A stretch of 64,000 nucleotides of DNA from GCA-2733415 sp965178655 (GTDB taxonomy: Bacteria > Bacteroidota > Bacteroidia > Flavobacteriales > Flavobacteriaceae). Under the pieces are notes generated by a model, which was not told where the DNA came from, searched no databases, and worked only from the letters and a program-made list of their open reading frames with translations. Positions 33,479-41,138 of this stretch are shown piece after piece (position 1 is the stretch's first letter; the number at the start of each line of letters is the position of its first letter). The stretch covers positions 1,984,001-2,048,000 of the forward strand of contig OZ238266.1 of the NCBI GenBank assembly GCA_965178655.1. Reading direction: 5' to 3'. A program made the position numbers and the translations under genes.

Positions 33479-34438
33479 TTATAGTTCAATTTGGATTGAT
33501 TTTTGAATAATCAAGTTTTTATAATCATTTTTCATTGGGTCAGGTAAAAAACTCTCGTCTATGAGCTTAGTCCACTTAGGGAGTAATTTTTTGTATTTTT
33601 TAAAAATATTTTCAATTACTTTTTGTTTAATTCCGGCCACTTTCATAGCGCTTTCAAAATCTTTCCGCTTAATTTTTTTCTTTTTTCCGTTTAGATTTAA
33701 AGCAAGATCTTCATCGTCTTCTTCCACAACTAGTTCAGATGCAACTAAGTCATAAGCTGGGCATAAGTCATATGTTAAATTTCTTTTTAATAATGAGAAG
33801 TTTTTTAGATGCATGTCGTTGTTTCCAGTTAAAAAACTGAAAAGAACTAGCTCGTAATAGTCCGTTACATCTAAACCAGGATTGGCTGTATGTTTTTTAA
33901 TTACTTTCGCAATTTGTTCATAAGACCCTTTGTATTTATGTTCGGTTAATCTTTCTGTTAATTGACACATGTCTTCCATGTGTAGTTTTTTACCATTATT
34001 TCTGTCAATCCGTTTTGTGATATAAGCTAGTTGCCCTGACTTGAGTTTTATCAGAGCGTGTTGAACTGTTTTGATTTTGCTAATCTCAGCTAAATGCATT
34101 GTTAAATCTTCAATTTGTGGGAGATTAGGATATAAGTTGGTTTGGGGTTTTAAAATATATTCTCCCCATAACCCAACAATTGTAAAACGTTCAGGTGTAT
34201 TTGTTTCACTTCTTAATCTAAGTGAAAGTTTTGGCTGAACACCTGTTACGGTTCTTTGACTTTTGATTATTTGTTCTGCTAATTCGAGTATTTGGTCTTC
34301 TGTAAAATCTAATACTGGAGGTGTAGAGTTTCCATAAAATATTTTGCTACATTTTGGATGATATCCTTTTATTCCCGCAGGAGTTTTTAATTCTGTCGAG
34401 TTGATTTCTTTGTAGCAGTATAAACATTTATTTTCCAT
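33479..34438 (-). CDS. hipT: HipT-like Ser/Thr kinase toxin (HipA C-terminal type)
   Basis: This 319-residue HipA-superfamily kinase lacks the HipA N-terminal subdomain, which is encoded separately upstream. A short Cys motif opens the protein (CLYCYKEI...HPKCSKIFYG). The Gly-rich loop is TVTGVQPKLSLRL (about residue 65), the catalytic loop FLTGNNDMHLKNFSLL and the DFG-like segment YDLCPAYDLVASE. All look intact. Split HipBST systems use this kinase to phosphorylate a translation factor (TrpS in E. coli O127); the target here is unknown. It is the last gene of the hipB-hipS-hipT operon. Confidence 0.88.
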   Translation of the reverse strand: MENKCLYCYKEINSTELKTPAGIKGYHPKCSKIFYGNSTPPVLDFTEDQILELAEQIIKSQRTVTGVQPKLSLRLRSETNTPERFTIVGLWGEYILKPQTNLYPNLPQIEDLTMHLAEISKIKTVQHALIKLKSGQLAYITKRIDRNNGKKLHMEDMCQLTERLTEHKYKGSYEQIAKVIKKHTANPGLDVTDYYELVLFSFLTGNNDMHLKNFSLLKRNLTYDLCPAYDLVASELVVEEDDEDLALNLNGKKKKIKRKDFESAMKVAGIKQKVIENIFKKYKKLLPKWTKLIDESFLPDPMKNDYKNLIIQKSIQIEL

Positions 34439-34442
34439 AACT

Positions 34443-34757
34443 CTAAATTGCTTCTATTGAAACGGCTCCGATACAATCTTGACATGCTTTTAATAATATT
34501 TCCATTCTGTCCCTGGAGTTTAATTTCCAATTTTTTTGAGCGATATCCAACAACCAGCCTTCAGGAATTAGTCCGTCAAAAAAAGGGAACATTGTTTTGC
34601 TTTCAAATGCTTTATCTGTAAGAGGTAAGGTTAAGCTAATAGGTTCAACTTCTTTTAATTTTAGATAAGATTGGTCATATTTAAAATGAAACCCATTTTC
34701 ATCTTCAGTAAGTACCCCAGCCATTTTATCATGCATATAGATTTTAGCTTTCTTCAT
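34443..34757 (-). CDS. hipS: HipS-like small protein (HipA N-terminal subdomain)
   Basis: This 104-residue protein corresponds to the N-terminal subdomain-1 of HipA: AKIYMHDKMAGVLTEDENGFHFKYDQSYLK, then PISLTLPLTDKAFESKTMFPFFDGLIPEGWLLDIAQKNWKL. In the tripartite HipBST system this separate piece is the antitoxin that occupies the kinase. It overlaps hipB by 14 nt and ends 4 nt before hipT, so the three are translationally coupled. Confidence 0.85.
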   Translation of the reverse strand: MKKAKIYMHDKMAGVLTEDENGFHFKYDQSYLKLKEVEPISLTLPLTDKAFESKTMFPFFDGLIPEGWLLDIAQKNWKLNSRDRMEILLKACQDCIGAVSIEAI

Positions 34758-34956
34758 CTCTTTCTATTTGAGTTGGGCCAAGTTCATGACCAAATAATGA
34801 TAATACTTGATTCACTTTATCCATTTGCAAGCTTTGTTTTCCTTGTTCAAGGTCTCTTACAAACCTCAGTCCTACACCAGCTTTGAATGAAAGGTCTTCT
34901 TGAGTTATTCCAAGATGCTTTCTTTTTTTTTTAACAAATTCACTTAGCTTATTCAT
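34744..34956 (-). CDS. hipB: HipB-like XRE-family regulator
   Basis: This 70-residue helix-turn-helix protein has an HTH of XRE type in LGITQEDLSFKAGVGLRFVRDLEQGKQSLQMDKVNQVLSLFG. It is the first gene of the hipBST operon and should repress it by binding the three TATACC-N6-GGTATA-type sites directly upstream. Confidence 0.88.
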   Translation of the reverse strand: MNKLSEFVKKKRKHLGITQEDLSFKAGVGLRFVRDLEQGKQSLQMDKVNQVLSLFGHELGPTQIERDEES

Positions 34957-34962
34957 CTATTT

Positions 34963-35061
34963 TATACCTTTTCGGGTATAAAGATACAATAATAGATCTT
35001 AAATATACCTTTTCGGGTATAAAAACATTTTAAAATCATCTTTTATACCATTACGGGTATA
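34963..35061. promoter_or_regulatory. three phased HipB operators
   Basis: TATACCTTTTCGGGTATA occurs at 34963-34980 and 35004-35021, and TATACCATTACGGGTATA at 35044-35061. The centre spacings are 41 and 40 bp, about four helical turns. A minus-strand TATCTTTA box lies next to the first site. E. coli HipB binds the comparable TATCC-N8-GGATA. Confidence 0.75.
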
Positions 35062-35091
35062 ATTTTGTTAAGTCAAGTATAGTTGAAAAAA

Positions 35092-35125
35092 TATTCCCAA
35101 GAATAAGAAATTATTCTTGGGAATA
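35092..35125 (-). terminator. stranded native terminator of ssrA
   Basis: A perfect 15-bp stem (TATTCCCAAGAATAA and its complement) has a GAAA loop and A/T runs on both sides. It abuts the att core at 35130. If the element is removed, this hairpin falls directly after the tmRNA 3' end at the spacing expected for a terminator. Confidence 0.7.
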
Positions 35126-35129
35126 AAAA

Positions 35130-35138
35130 GTGGAGTCG
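35130..35138 (+). other. left attachment core (attL)
   Basis: GTGGAGTCG, preceded by chromosomal AAAAA and followed by element sequence AAAGGACC. It is the same core as in ssrA. Confidence 0.75.
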
Positions 35139-35809
35139 AAAGGACCATGTCATCAACTAACTTTATCTACTCACTCAACACTTCAAGATATTGAATATCA
35201 ATTATTTGAGTGTCAATATCTAAGTTTCAAACAACTCCTCAAATTCGTGTTAGGTGCATATATTCCAACCAAATCGAGTTTTGAGTACTGATTTACTACA
35301 AATTTAACGCAACTGCATTGATGGTCCTAATTGAGGTATTGTTTACTGTGCCGATAACAATTGAGAATGATCTTATACATGTAAGATTTTTACATCTTTT
35401 AGTTGGTGGTGTATTATCTAAGTAGATATTATTAGTTCCCCCGCGGATTCACTTATTCGTGTATCACGGTTATACCATTATATAAATTAAATGAACCATA
35501 ATATGGTACAACTGTAGACCTATTCAATTTTAGACCATTCAATGGTGTAGTTTAAAAATGATATTATTTGTGCAGATAACATTTATGAACAGGATCTCAC
35601 CTGCAGTCATCTGAGGTGTTCAATTGTTATCCGCACGAAAAGATGAGAATTGACTCCGATAATTGTATTGATACATATATATTCATCCCCCCGGGGAGAG
35701 GTCCTGAGGTCCCAAATCCCCCCTTGTATAGAGGAAAAGGGGGAGAGTATAACGGGGGTCAATACCGTCTTAGAAATTTTCTGAAAAAATGAGTGATATT
35801 TTGGGATTA
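35130..35809. repeat. 680-bp terminal arm, inverted copy of 46827-47506
   Basis: By eye the sequence is the exact reverse complement of 46827-47506, without length change. It includes the att core and the first seven codons of the membrane-protein gene at 35789. Internally it holds a GTGCNGATAACA motif three times (35348, 35570, and inverted 35625-35636), dyads ACCATAATATGGT (35495-35507) and ACCATTCAATGGT (35534-35546), and a G/C-rich hairpin block around 35690-35745. No convincing gene lies in 35139-35788. Confidence 0.9.
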
Positions 35810-36292
35810 TTAGTAATTGGGTACTGGGTTGTAACTGGTGCTTCATTAATTATGGTTACTATAAAACTTCTGATACCTCAATACATTTTCTCTATTGATG
35901 AGATCTGCACCAATAAAGATCAAGTTTGTGACTGTGTCATCAATTACATACAAGAAGATTTTGGGGTTACTATACATAATCTGACAATTGACTTTGACTA
36001 TGACCCTAATGATGAGTATAGAGGATCCTACTTACAGGAAACACATACTGTTACACTTTACCACCACAATTTGGATAATGTACACTCTTGGATCCTTACT
36101 CTTGTTGAAGAAATTCATCACGCCATTTTTCTTTCGACAAGACAAACAATGAAAACATATCAATCGTACGATAAAAAAGTAGGATACGAAAACAACCCAC
36201 TCGAGTACGCTGCTAAAGTATATGCGCGAAATAAGTTCAAATCGATTCATAGAGTTTTGAAAAAAAGAGGTCTCATTCGTTACAGGTTATAG
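35789..36292 (+). CDS. membrane-anchored protein with degenerate zincin-like motif
   Basis: This 167-residue protein has one N-terminal helix (ILGLLVIGYWVVTGASLIMVTIKLL). The C-terminal domain contains LVEEIHHAIFLST and later NNPLEYAAKVYARN. This pattern resembles ImmA/IrrE-like or phage zinc-peptidase folds (HExxH plus a downstream Glu/Ala helix), but the first His is Glu, so catalysis is doubtful. Its first seven codons lie inside the inverted repeat, so the coding start is shared with the mirrored repeat copy. The function is unknown. Confidence 0.6.
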   Translation: MSDILGLLVIGYWVVTGASLIMVTIKLLIPQYIFSIDEICTNKDQVCDCVINYIQEDFGVTIHNLTIDFDYDPNDEYRGSYLQETHTVTLYHHNLDNVHSWILTLVEEIHHAIFLSTRQTMKTYQSYDKKVGYENNPLEYAAKVYARNKFKSIHRVLKKRGLIRYRL

Positions 36293-36393
36293 TTCCTCCA
36301 CCATCAGAAAAAAGTATTGAAGACACTAAAATTCACCTTTACACATATTAAAAGTAGAATATGATTTTTAGAAGTCAAATTACAAGTGTCAAT

Positions 36394-36606
36394 TTATTCC
36401 GACAAATTGTAACTGATTCTTCTGTAAACATCAACTACTAATTTGAGTTGCGTTGACTGAAAGTCCAACTCAAGGTCATCAGTCATCCCTAATTCCTCAA
36501 TAAAGTACTCCTGTATTTGTTTTCGCTCCCACGAGGTTATTTCCAAATTTGATGGAATATGTCTACTCCAATATTTAATGTCTAAATTTTCTTTTCCGCG
36601 TATCAT
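36394..36606 (-). CDS. small acidic protein downstream of the RHH gene
   Basis: This 70-residue protein (MIRGKENLDIKYWSRHIPSNLEITSWERKQIQEYFIEELGM...) is not one I recognise. It overlaps the RHH gene upstream by 32 nt in another frame, so the two are translationally coupled. Such pairs occur in toxin-antitoxin modules and in plasmid copy or partition control. Neither role is shown by the sequence. Confidence 0.5.
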   Translation of the reverse strand: MIRGKENLDIKYWSRHIPSNLEITSWERKQIQEYFIEELGMTDDLELDFQSTQLKLVVDVYRRISYNLSE

Positions 36607-36754
36607 CTATTTCTATTTTATTCATTTTATTTTCTAACGCCTCACGGATTACTTGAGACATTGAAACCTGGTCTTCAAGGATGTTTTGTTTTAGTCTACG
36701 GTACTGATTCTCAGTAATACGAACAACAAGTTTTTTGTTAAGTCTATTCTTCAT
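36575..36754 (-). CDS. ribbon-helix-helix (CopG/Arc-type) small protein
   Basis: A 59-residue frame from ATG at 36754 reads MKNRLNKKLVVRITENQYRR, then LKQNILEDQVSMSQVIREAL and a basic tail. The beta strand (KLVVRIT) and the two helices with SMSQVIREAL fit the RHH DNA-binding fold. It is the first gene of a two-gene minus-strand unit with the 70-residue protein, and divergent from the DUF6291 gene, so it may repress that promoter region. Copy control, relaxosome or antitoxin roles are all possible. Confidence 0.6.
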   Translation of the reverse strand: MKNRLNKKLVVRITENQYRRLKQNILEDQVSMSQVIREALENKMNKIEIDDTRKRKFRH

Positions 36755-36942
36755 ACAAAATGGTTATTTACAATAAGTATCTAAGAAAATGCGGAACGCC
36801 TTACAAAAAGGGTTGATTTTTAAAATTTAATTGTGTATAGATTACATAAACCTTGCAAACAAATAATAAAAACTAAAAAAATCCTCATTTGATTAAGTGT
36901 TGTAAGGTTCACTTTTTCGATTGAGGATTCATTTTTTTAAAT

Positions 36943-37629
36943 ATGAAAACAAATAAAAAATCATTCTTATTCTATCATTCGTGGAAGACTCAAATCGATA
37001 TTCTTGATGATTACGAACTCAGAAAATTCATTAACAATTTAATCTCTTACCATAACAATGGTGAAGTAGTTTTAGAATCAAAAGAAGACAAACTTTTATG
37101 GAGCGGAGTCCTACCTGCGTTGGAGGTGAACAATTTAAAATATCAAAAAACGATTGAGAGAAATCGAGAAAATGGAAAAAAAGGTGGTAGACCTAAAAAA
37201 GTAGCAGCGGAATCTGAAAAACCCAATGGGTTTATTGAAAACCCAAACGAAACCGATGGGTTTATTGAAAAACCCAAAAAACCCGATAATAGTAAAGAGA
37301 TAATTGATAAAAGTAAAAGGAAAATACAAAATAGTGAAAAGACAAGAGATAACAGAGAAATGGATACTGTAAATAGTAAAAATGAAATTGTTGAAACTGA
37401 AGAGGTAAATGAATATCATCAACAGATGTTTGATAATTGGAAAAATAGTAAAGTAAAAAAGTTGAAGGATATAATTCAAAAAAAGTATCCTCGATACCCT
37501 CAACTATCATCAATTTCAACGCAGGAAGAGATTATAGAAAACCGTAAACAAGTACCAGATCACATTTGGAACAAAGTTGAAAATGACATAATGGAGATAG
37601 TTGAAATTAACATTAGTAAATTAAGGTAA
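36943..37629 (+). CDS. DUF6291-like protein (replication-initiator-like)
   Basis: The 228-residue protein starts KKSFLFYHSWKTQIDILDDYELRKFINNLISYHNNGEVVLESKEDKLLWSGVLPAL and continues KTIERNRENGKKGGRPKK. This is the pattern of DUF6291 proteins, which in phages and plasmids sit next to DnaD-like or replication genes. A charged linker follows with an imperfect duplication (GFIENPNETDGFIEKPKKPDN). The C-terminal domain (about residues 150-228) is unassigned. In this element it is the best candidate for a replication or copy-control protein of the circular form, by inference. Confidence 0.6.
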   Translation: MKTNKKSFLFYHSWKTQIDILDDYELRKFINNLISYHNNGEVVLESKEDKLLWSGVLPALEVNNLKYQKTIERNRENGKKGGRPKKVAAESEKPNGFIENPNETDGFIEKPKKPDNSKEIIDKSKRKIQNSEKTRDNREMDTVNSKNEIVETEEVNEYHQQMFDNWKNSKVKKLKDIIQKKYPRYPQLSSISTQEEIIENRKQVPDHIWNKVENDIMEIVEINISKLR

Positions 37630-37659
37630 AACTTATATAAGAATTACCTTAATATTTTT
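37621..37659 (+). terminator. terminator-like inverted repeat after the DUF6291 gene
   Basis: TTAAGGTAA (37621-37629) pairs with TTACCTTAA (37644-37652) and is followed by ATATTTTT. It could equally be an operator for the XRE gene, whose promoter box follows at once. Confidence 0.4.
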
Positions 37660-37666
37660 ATATTTG
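37659..37666 (+). promoter_or_regulatory. -7 promoter box of the XRE gene
   Basis: TATATTTG matches TAnnTTTG and lies 11-17 bp upstream of the GTG/ATG start, so the leader is very short. Confidence 0.45.
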
Positions 37667-37683
37667 TTAAAAGTAAAGTGAGT

Positions 37684-37887
37684 ATGCATTACAATACAAT
37701 TAAATCAGTTTTGGAAGAAAAAGAAATTTCTCAAAAGAAATTATCTGATCTAATGGGAGTATCTGTTGTTACCATCAATTCTTGGTGCAATCAAAAATCT
37801 CAACCCTCCATTCGCACTCTATTTGAAATTTCTAAAACATTAGGGATAACTCCAGATAAGTTAATTAACAACAAAATCAAGGAATAA
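37684..37887 (+). CDS. XRE-family regulator (possible controller of the RM operon)
   Basis: This helix-turn-helix protein has about 67 residues: HYNTIKSVLEEKEISQKKLSDLMGVSVVTINSWCNQKSQPSIRTLFEISKTLGITPDKLIN. It is a complete Cro/C1-type HTH. ATG at 37684 is used; GTG at 37678 would add two residues. Small HTH proteins before restriction genes often act as C proteins that delay nuclease expression. Here it precedes the helicase gene by 84 bp. Confidence 0.8.
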   Translation: MHYNTIKSVLEEKEISQKKLSDLMGVSVVTINSWCNQKSQPSIRTLFEISKTLGITPDKLINNKIKE

Positions 37888-37971
37888 AAATCGATCTATG
37901 TTAGAAAAACAGAAGTTGTATTTTATTGCGCAACTAATACAAACATCACCTTCAAAACTGTTAGTAGAATA

Positions 37972-40900
37972 ATGAGAATTATTGATAATGTAAATATTCG
38001 ATTAATTGATGTTTTGGAATCTACGATTACTGCAACATCTCGTGTGTATTACTCCGGGGATTATTTTACTTCGTATTCTCTTTTTGTTTTATTACCAATT
38101 ATTAAGAGTTCTTCCAATATAAAATTTTTGTTGAGTAATTCTCCAGATACTTCTGAATTTTCTTTTATTCAAAATGAAAAGGAAGATCATCTCAATTTAA
38201 AACTGGATAGAAAATATAAAGTTGAAATAGTAAATCAATTTTTATCAAAATCTGTTGAAATAAAAAAAGGATCCATTGGTAATCAAAATCTTTTAATTAT
38301 TGAAAATGAGGATAACGTTAGTTGCTACACCTTAACTCCTCTCAACCTTGATTCTGTTAGTTTAGGAGTTGTTAGATCTGAATTACCGGTGTTTATCAAT
38401 GAAATAATTGATGATAAAAAAGAGTATTTAAATTACTTTAATACTCAATGGAACTTTAGTTCAGTTGATATGAAAAAAGATGTCATTTCAACGCTAAATT
38501 CTTCCAATAGAGATCTCCCTCCCTCAGTTATCTATAAATCTATATTAAAAGAGATCTTCAATTTTTCTCAAATTGACGAACGGTTGGATTCCAAATTAAA
38601 TAAAATTGGATTCAAGGAGTCTGCAGTATGGAATCTCCTTTACAATTTCCAAAAAGATGCAGTAGTAGGTGCTATAGATAAAATTGAGACCTATGGGGGA
38701 TGTATTATCGCGGATTCTGTTGGGTTGGGAAAAACTTTCGAAGCGTTAGCGGTAATGAAATACTATCAATTGAGAAATGATCGAATACTTTTACTTGCTC
38801 CAAAAAAATTAAGAGAGAACTGGTCCATCTACCAACTCAACGACAAGAGAAATATACTCTCTAAGGACCGTTTAAACTATGACATACTCAATCATACAGA
38901 TCTATCGAGAACTACCGGTAAATCAGGGGATATTAACCTTTCTTCGATTAATTGGGGGAACTATGATTTAGTCGTTATTGATGAGTCGCATAATTTTAGA
39001 AATAACCCCAACAGAAAGGATAAGGTTACTCGTTACTCAAGATTAATGAATGATGTAATTCGTGCTAACATCAAAACAAAAGTTTTAATGTTATCCGCTA
39101 CACCGGTCAATAATAAGATGAATGATCTGAAGAATCAGATCTCTTTTATCACCGAAGGAGTTGACGATGCATTTAAAGATCATGGGATTGATAGTGTAAC
39201 TCAAGTTTTAAGAGACGCACAACGTAAATTCAATCAGTGGTTCAGTGAAAAAAATCCTGATGAAATAAATGTCAACGACCTTCTGGAAGATCTTGGGGGT
39301 GATTACTTCAAAATATTGGATATGATGACGATCGCAAGATCTCGAAAACATATCGAAAAATATTACGACACCACCAATATTGGCAAATTCCCAAATCGAT
39401 TAAAACCAATTACCGTTACTCCTCCGATAGACACTGAAAATAAGTTCAATAACATTGGAGAACTGTATGATGAAATAAGTAATCTAACCTTAGCATCATA
39501 TACTCCATTAGCATACGTAAGATCTGATAAAAGAGAAGAGTACGAATTGAAATATGATATTGTAACCAGTAAGGGTAGCATATTCAAGCAAGTCGACAGA
39601 GAACAGAGTTTGATCTATTTGATGCGTGTAAATCTTCTAAAGCGTCTGGAGAGTTCCATAGACTCCTTTAGACTTACACTGGAGAGATTAATACATTCTG
39701 TGGAACGAAATATTGCACAGATAGAAAGTCATAAGTCAGGTGATATTGATTTAGACTTAAGCATTACTGAAGTAGATCTTGACGATACTGAATTAGAGGA
39801 TTTATTAGTTGGTGGTAAAACCAAGGTGTTGCTGCAAGACATAGATATCATTCGATGGAAACAAGATTTAGAATTTGATGTACAAATATTAAAAAACCTT
39901 CATCAAGACATTAGAGGTATTTCATCAGATCGAGATGCTAAATTAGGGAAACTCAAATCTTTAATTGAAGAAAAACTCAATAACCCAATTAATACAGACA
40001 ACAAAAAGGTTATTATTTTTACTGCGTTTGCAGATACTGCAAACTATCTTCATTCCAATTTAGAGAATTGGTTGATAAATAAACATAGGGTGTATTCATC
40101 TCTAATTACAGGAAGTGGGTCCAATAAAACCAACTTACCAAAATGTAAAACAGACCTATCTTCTCTACTTATAAACTTCTCACCAAGGTCTAAGAAGAGG
40201 GATCAAGTATTTCCAGATCAGATCAAAGAAATTGATGTATTGATTTGTACGGATTGTATATCAGAGGGTCAGAACTTACAAGACTGTGATTATTTGGTCA
40301 ACTATGACATTCATTGGAATCCAGTGCGTATTATCCAACGTTTTGGTCGTATTGATAGAATTGGATCTACCAACGATAATATTCAACTGGTCAACTTTTT
40401 TCCTAATATTGAATTAGACAGTTTTATTGATTTGGTAGGTCGTGTTAAAGGACGAATGGTGATGTTAGATGTTTCTGCTACAGGAGAAGACAACGTAATC
40501 TCTAAAGACCCTTCCGACATGAAGGATCTGGAGTATCGAAAAAAACAACTGAAGCAGCTCCAGAACCAAGTGATCGATTTGGAGGATATAGAAGGAAACA
40601 TATCTATAACAGATCTAACTTTTAATGATTTTAAAATTGATTTAGACAAATCAACAGATGAAGAGTTAATAGAATTAAACAACCTACCTCCAGCAACCTT
40701 TTCTGTTGTAAAATCTAATTCAGATCAAATTGATAAGGGAGTTATTTTTTGTTTTAAAGATACTTCGAGCACAAAACAAGGTCATTACAACTCAAATGTG
40801 TTATATCCTTATTTTTTGGTCTATAAAAGTTTAAATGGAAGTAAAAACACCAAGATATCTCAATCGAAGTTAACGTTAGACTACTTGAGAAAACTATGTG

Positions 40901-41136
40901 TACAATCTACTTTGGTACAAAAAGATGTTATTAAAGAATTTTCAGAAAAGACACAGGGGTATAAAAAAATGGAGGTCTATAGAGATCTTTTAAAGACTGC
41001 AATCCAAGAAGTAAACGGTGTACAGGAAGAAATAGGATTAGATTCACTGGCAACCTCAGGAGGTACTTTATTTAGTGGTGAAGAAGATTTAAACAAAGAC
41101 AGTATTCAGTTAATCAATTATTTAATTATTGAGTAG
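37972..41136 (+). CDS. SNF2-family helicase with N-terminal PLD-like region
   Basis: This 1,054-residue superfamily 2 ATPase has an N-terminal region of about 220 residues (RVYYSGDYFTSYSLFVLLPII...) that resembles the phospholipase D-like region found before such helicases. The motor follows: Walker A DSVGLGKTFEAL (about residue 248), DESH box VVIDESHNFRN (about 336), motif III LMLSATPVNN, and the C-terminal RecA lobe with CTDCISEGQNLQDCDYLVNYD and RIIQRFGRIDRIGS (about 788). It heads the operon with DUF4391, Mod and Res; the next gene starts 2 bp later. Its substrate is presumably DNA, in restriction or in guarding modified sites. Confidence 0.85.
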   Translation: MRIIDNVNIRLIDVLESTITATSRVYYSGDYFTSYSLFVLLPIIKSSSNIKFLLSNSPDTSEFSFIQNEKEDHLNLKLDRKYKVEIVNQFLSKSVEIKKGSIGNQNLLIIENEDNVSCYTLTPLNLDSVSLGVVRSELPVFINEIIDDKKEYLNYFNTQWNFSSVDMKKDVISTLNSSNRDLPPSVIYKSILKEIFNFSQIDERLDSKLNKIGFKESAVWNLLYNFQKDAVVGAIDKIETYGGCIIADSVGLGKTFEALAVMKYYQLRNDRILLLAPKKLRENWSIYQLNDKRNILSKDRLNYDILNHTDLSRTTGKSGDINLSSINWGNYDLVVIDESHNFRNNPNRKDKVTRYSRLMNDVIRANIKTKVLMLSATPVNNKMNDLKNQISFITEGVDDAFKDHGIDSVTQVLRDAQRKFNQWFSEKNPDEINVNDLLEDLGGDYFKILDMMTIARSRKHIEKYYDTTNIGKFPNRLKPITVTPPIDTENKFNNIGELYDEISNLTLASYTPLAYVRSDKREEYELKYDIVTSKGSIFKQVDREQSLIYLMRVNLLKRLESSIDSFRLTLERLIHSVERNIAQIESHKSGDIDLDLSITEVDLDDTELEDLLVGGKTKVLLQDIDIIRWKQDLEFDVQILKNLHQDIRGISSDRDAKLGKLKSLIEEKLNNPINTDNKKVIIFTAFADTANYLHSNLENWLINKHRVYSSLITGSGSNKTNLPKCKTDLSSLLINFSPRSKKRDQVFPDQIKEIDVLICTDCISEGQNLQDCDYLVNYDIHWNPVRIIQRFGRIDRIGSTNDNIQLVNFFPNIELDSFIDLVGRVKGRMVMLDVSATGEDNVISKDPSDMKDLEYRKKQLKQLQNQVIDLEDIEGNISITDLTFNDFKIDLDKSTDEELIELNNLPPATFSVVKSNSDQIDKGVIFCFKDTSSTKQGHYNSNVLYPYFLVYKSLNGSKNTKISQSKLTLDYLRKLCVQSTLVQKDVIKEFSEKTQGYKKMEVYRDLLKTAIQEVNGVQEEIGLDSLATSGGTLFSGEEDLNKDSIQLINYLIIE

Positions 41137-41138
41137 AG

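Noticed and set aside
35625..35636. Lac-operator-like sequence (TGTTATCCGCAC next to AATTG)
   Set aside because: The similarity to lacO is partial, and the motif recurs as an element-specific repeat (GTGCNGATAACA). No LacI-type gene is near.
35607..35846. 79-residue minus-strand frame in the terminal arm
   Set aside because: It lies in the non-coding inverted repeat over its dyads and G/C-rich block, has no start signal and no protein-like pattern. It also overlaps the better gene at 35789.
37135..37519. Long minus-strand frames opposite the DUF6291 gene
   Set aside because: Shadow frames produced by the A-rich coding strand; low complexity, mostly Phe, Ile and Tyr.
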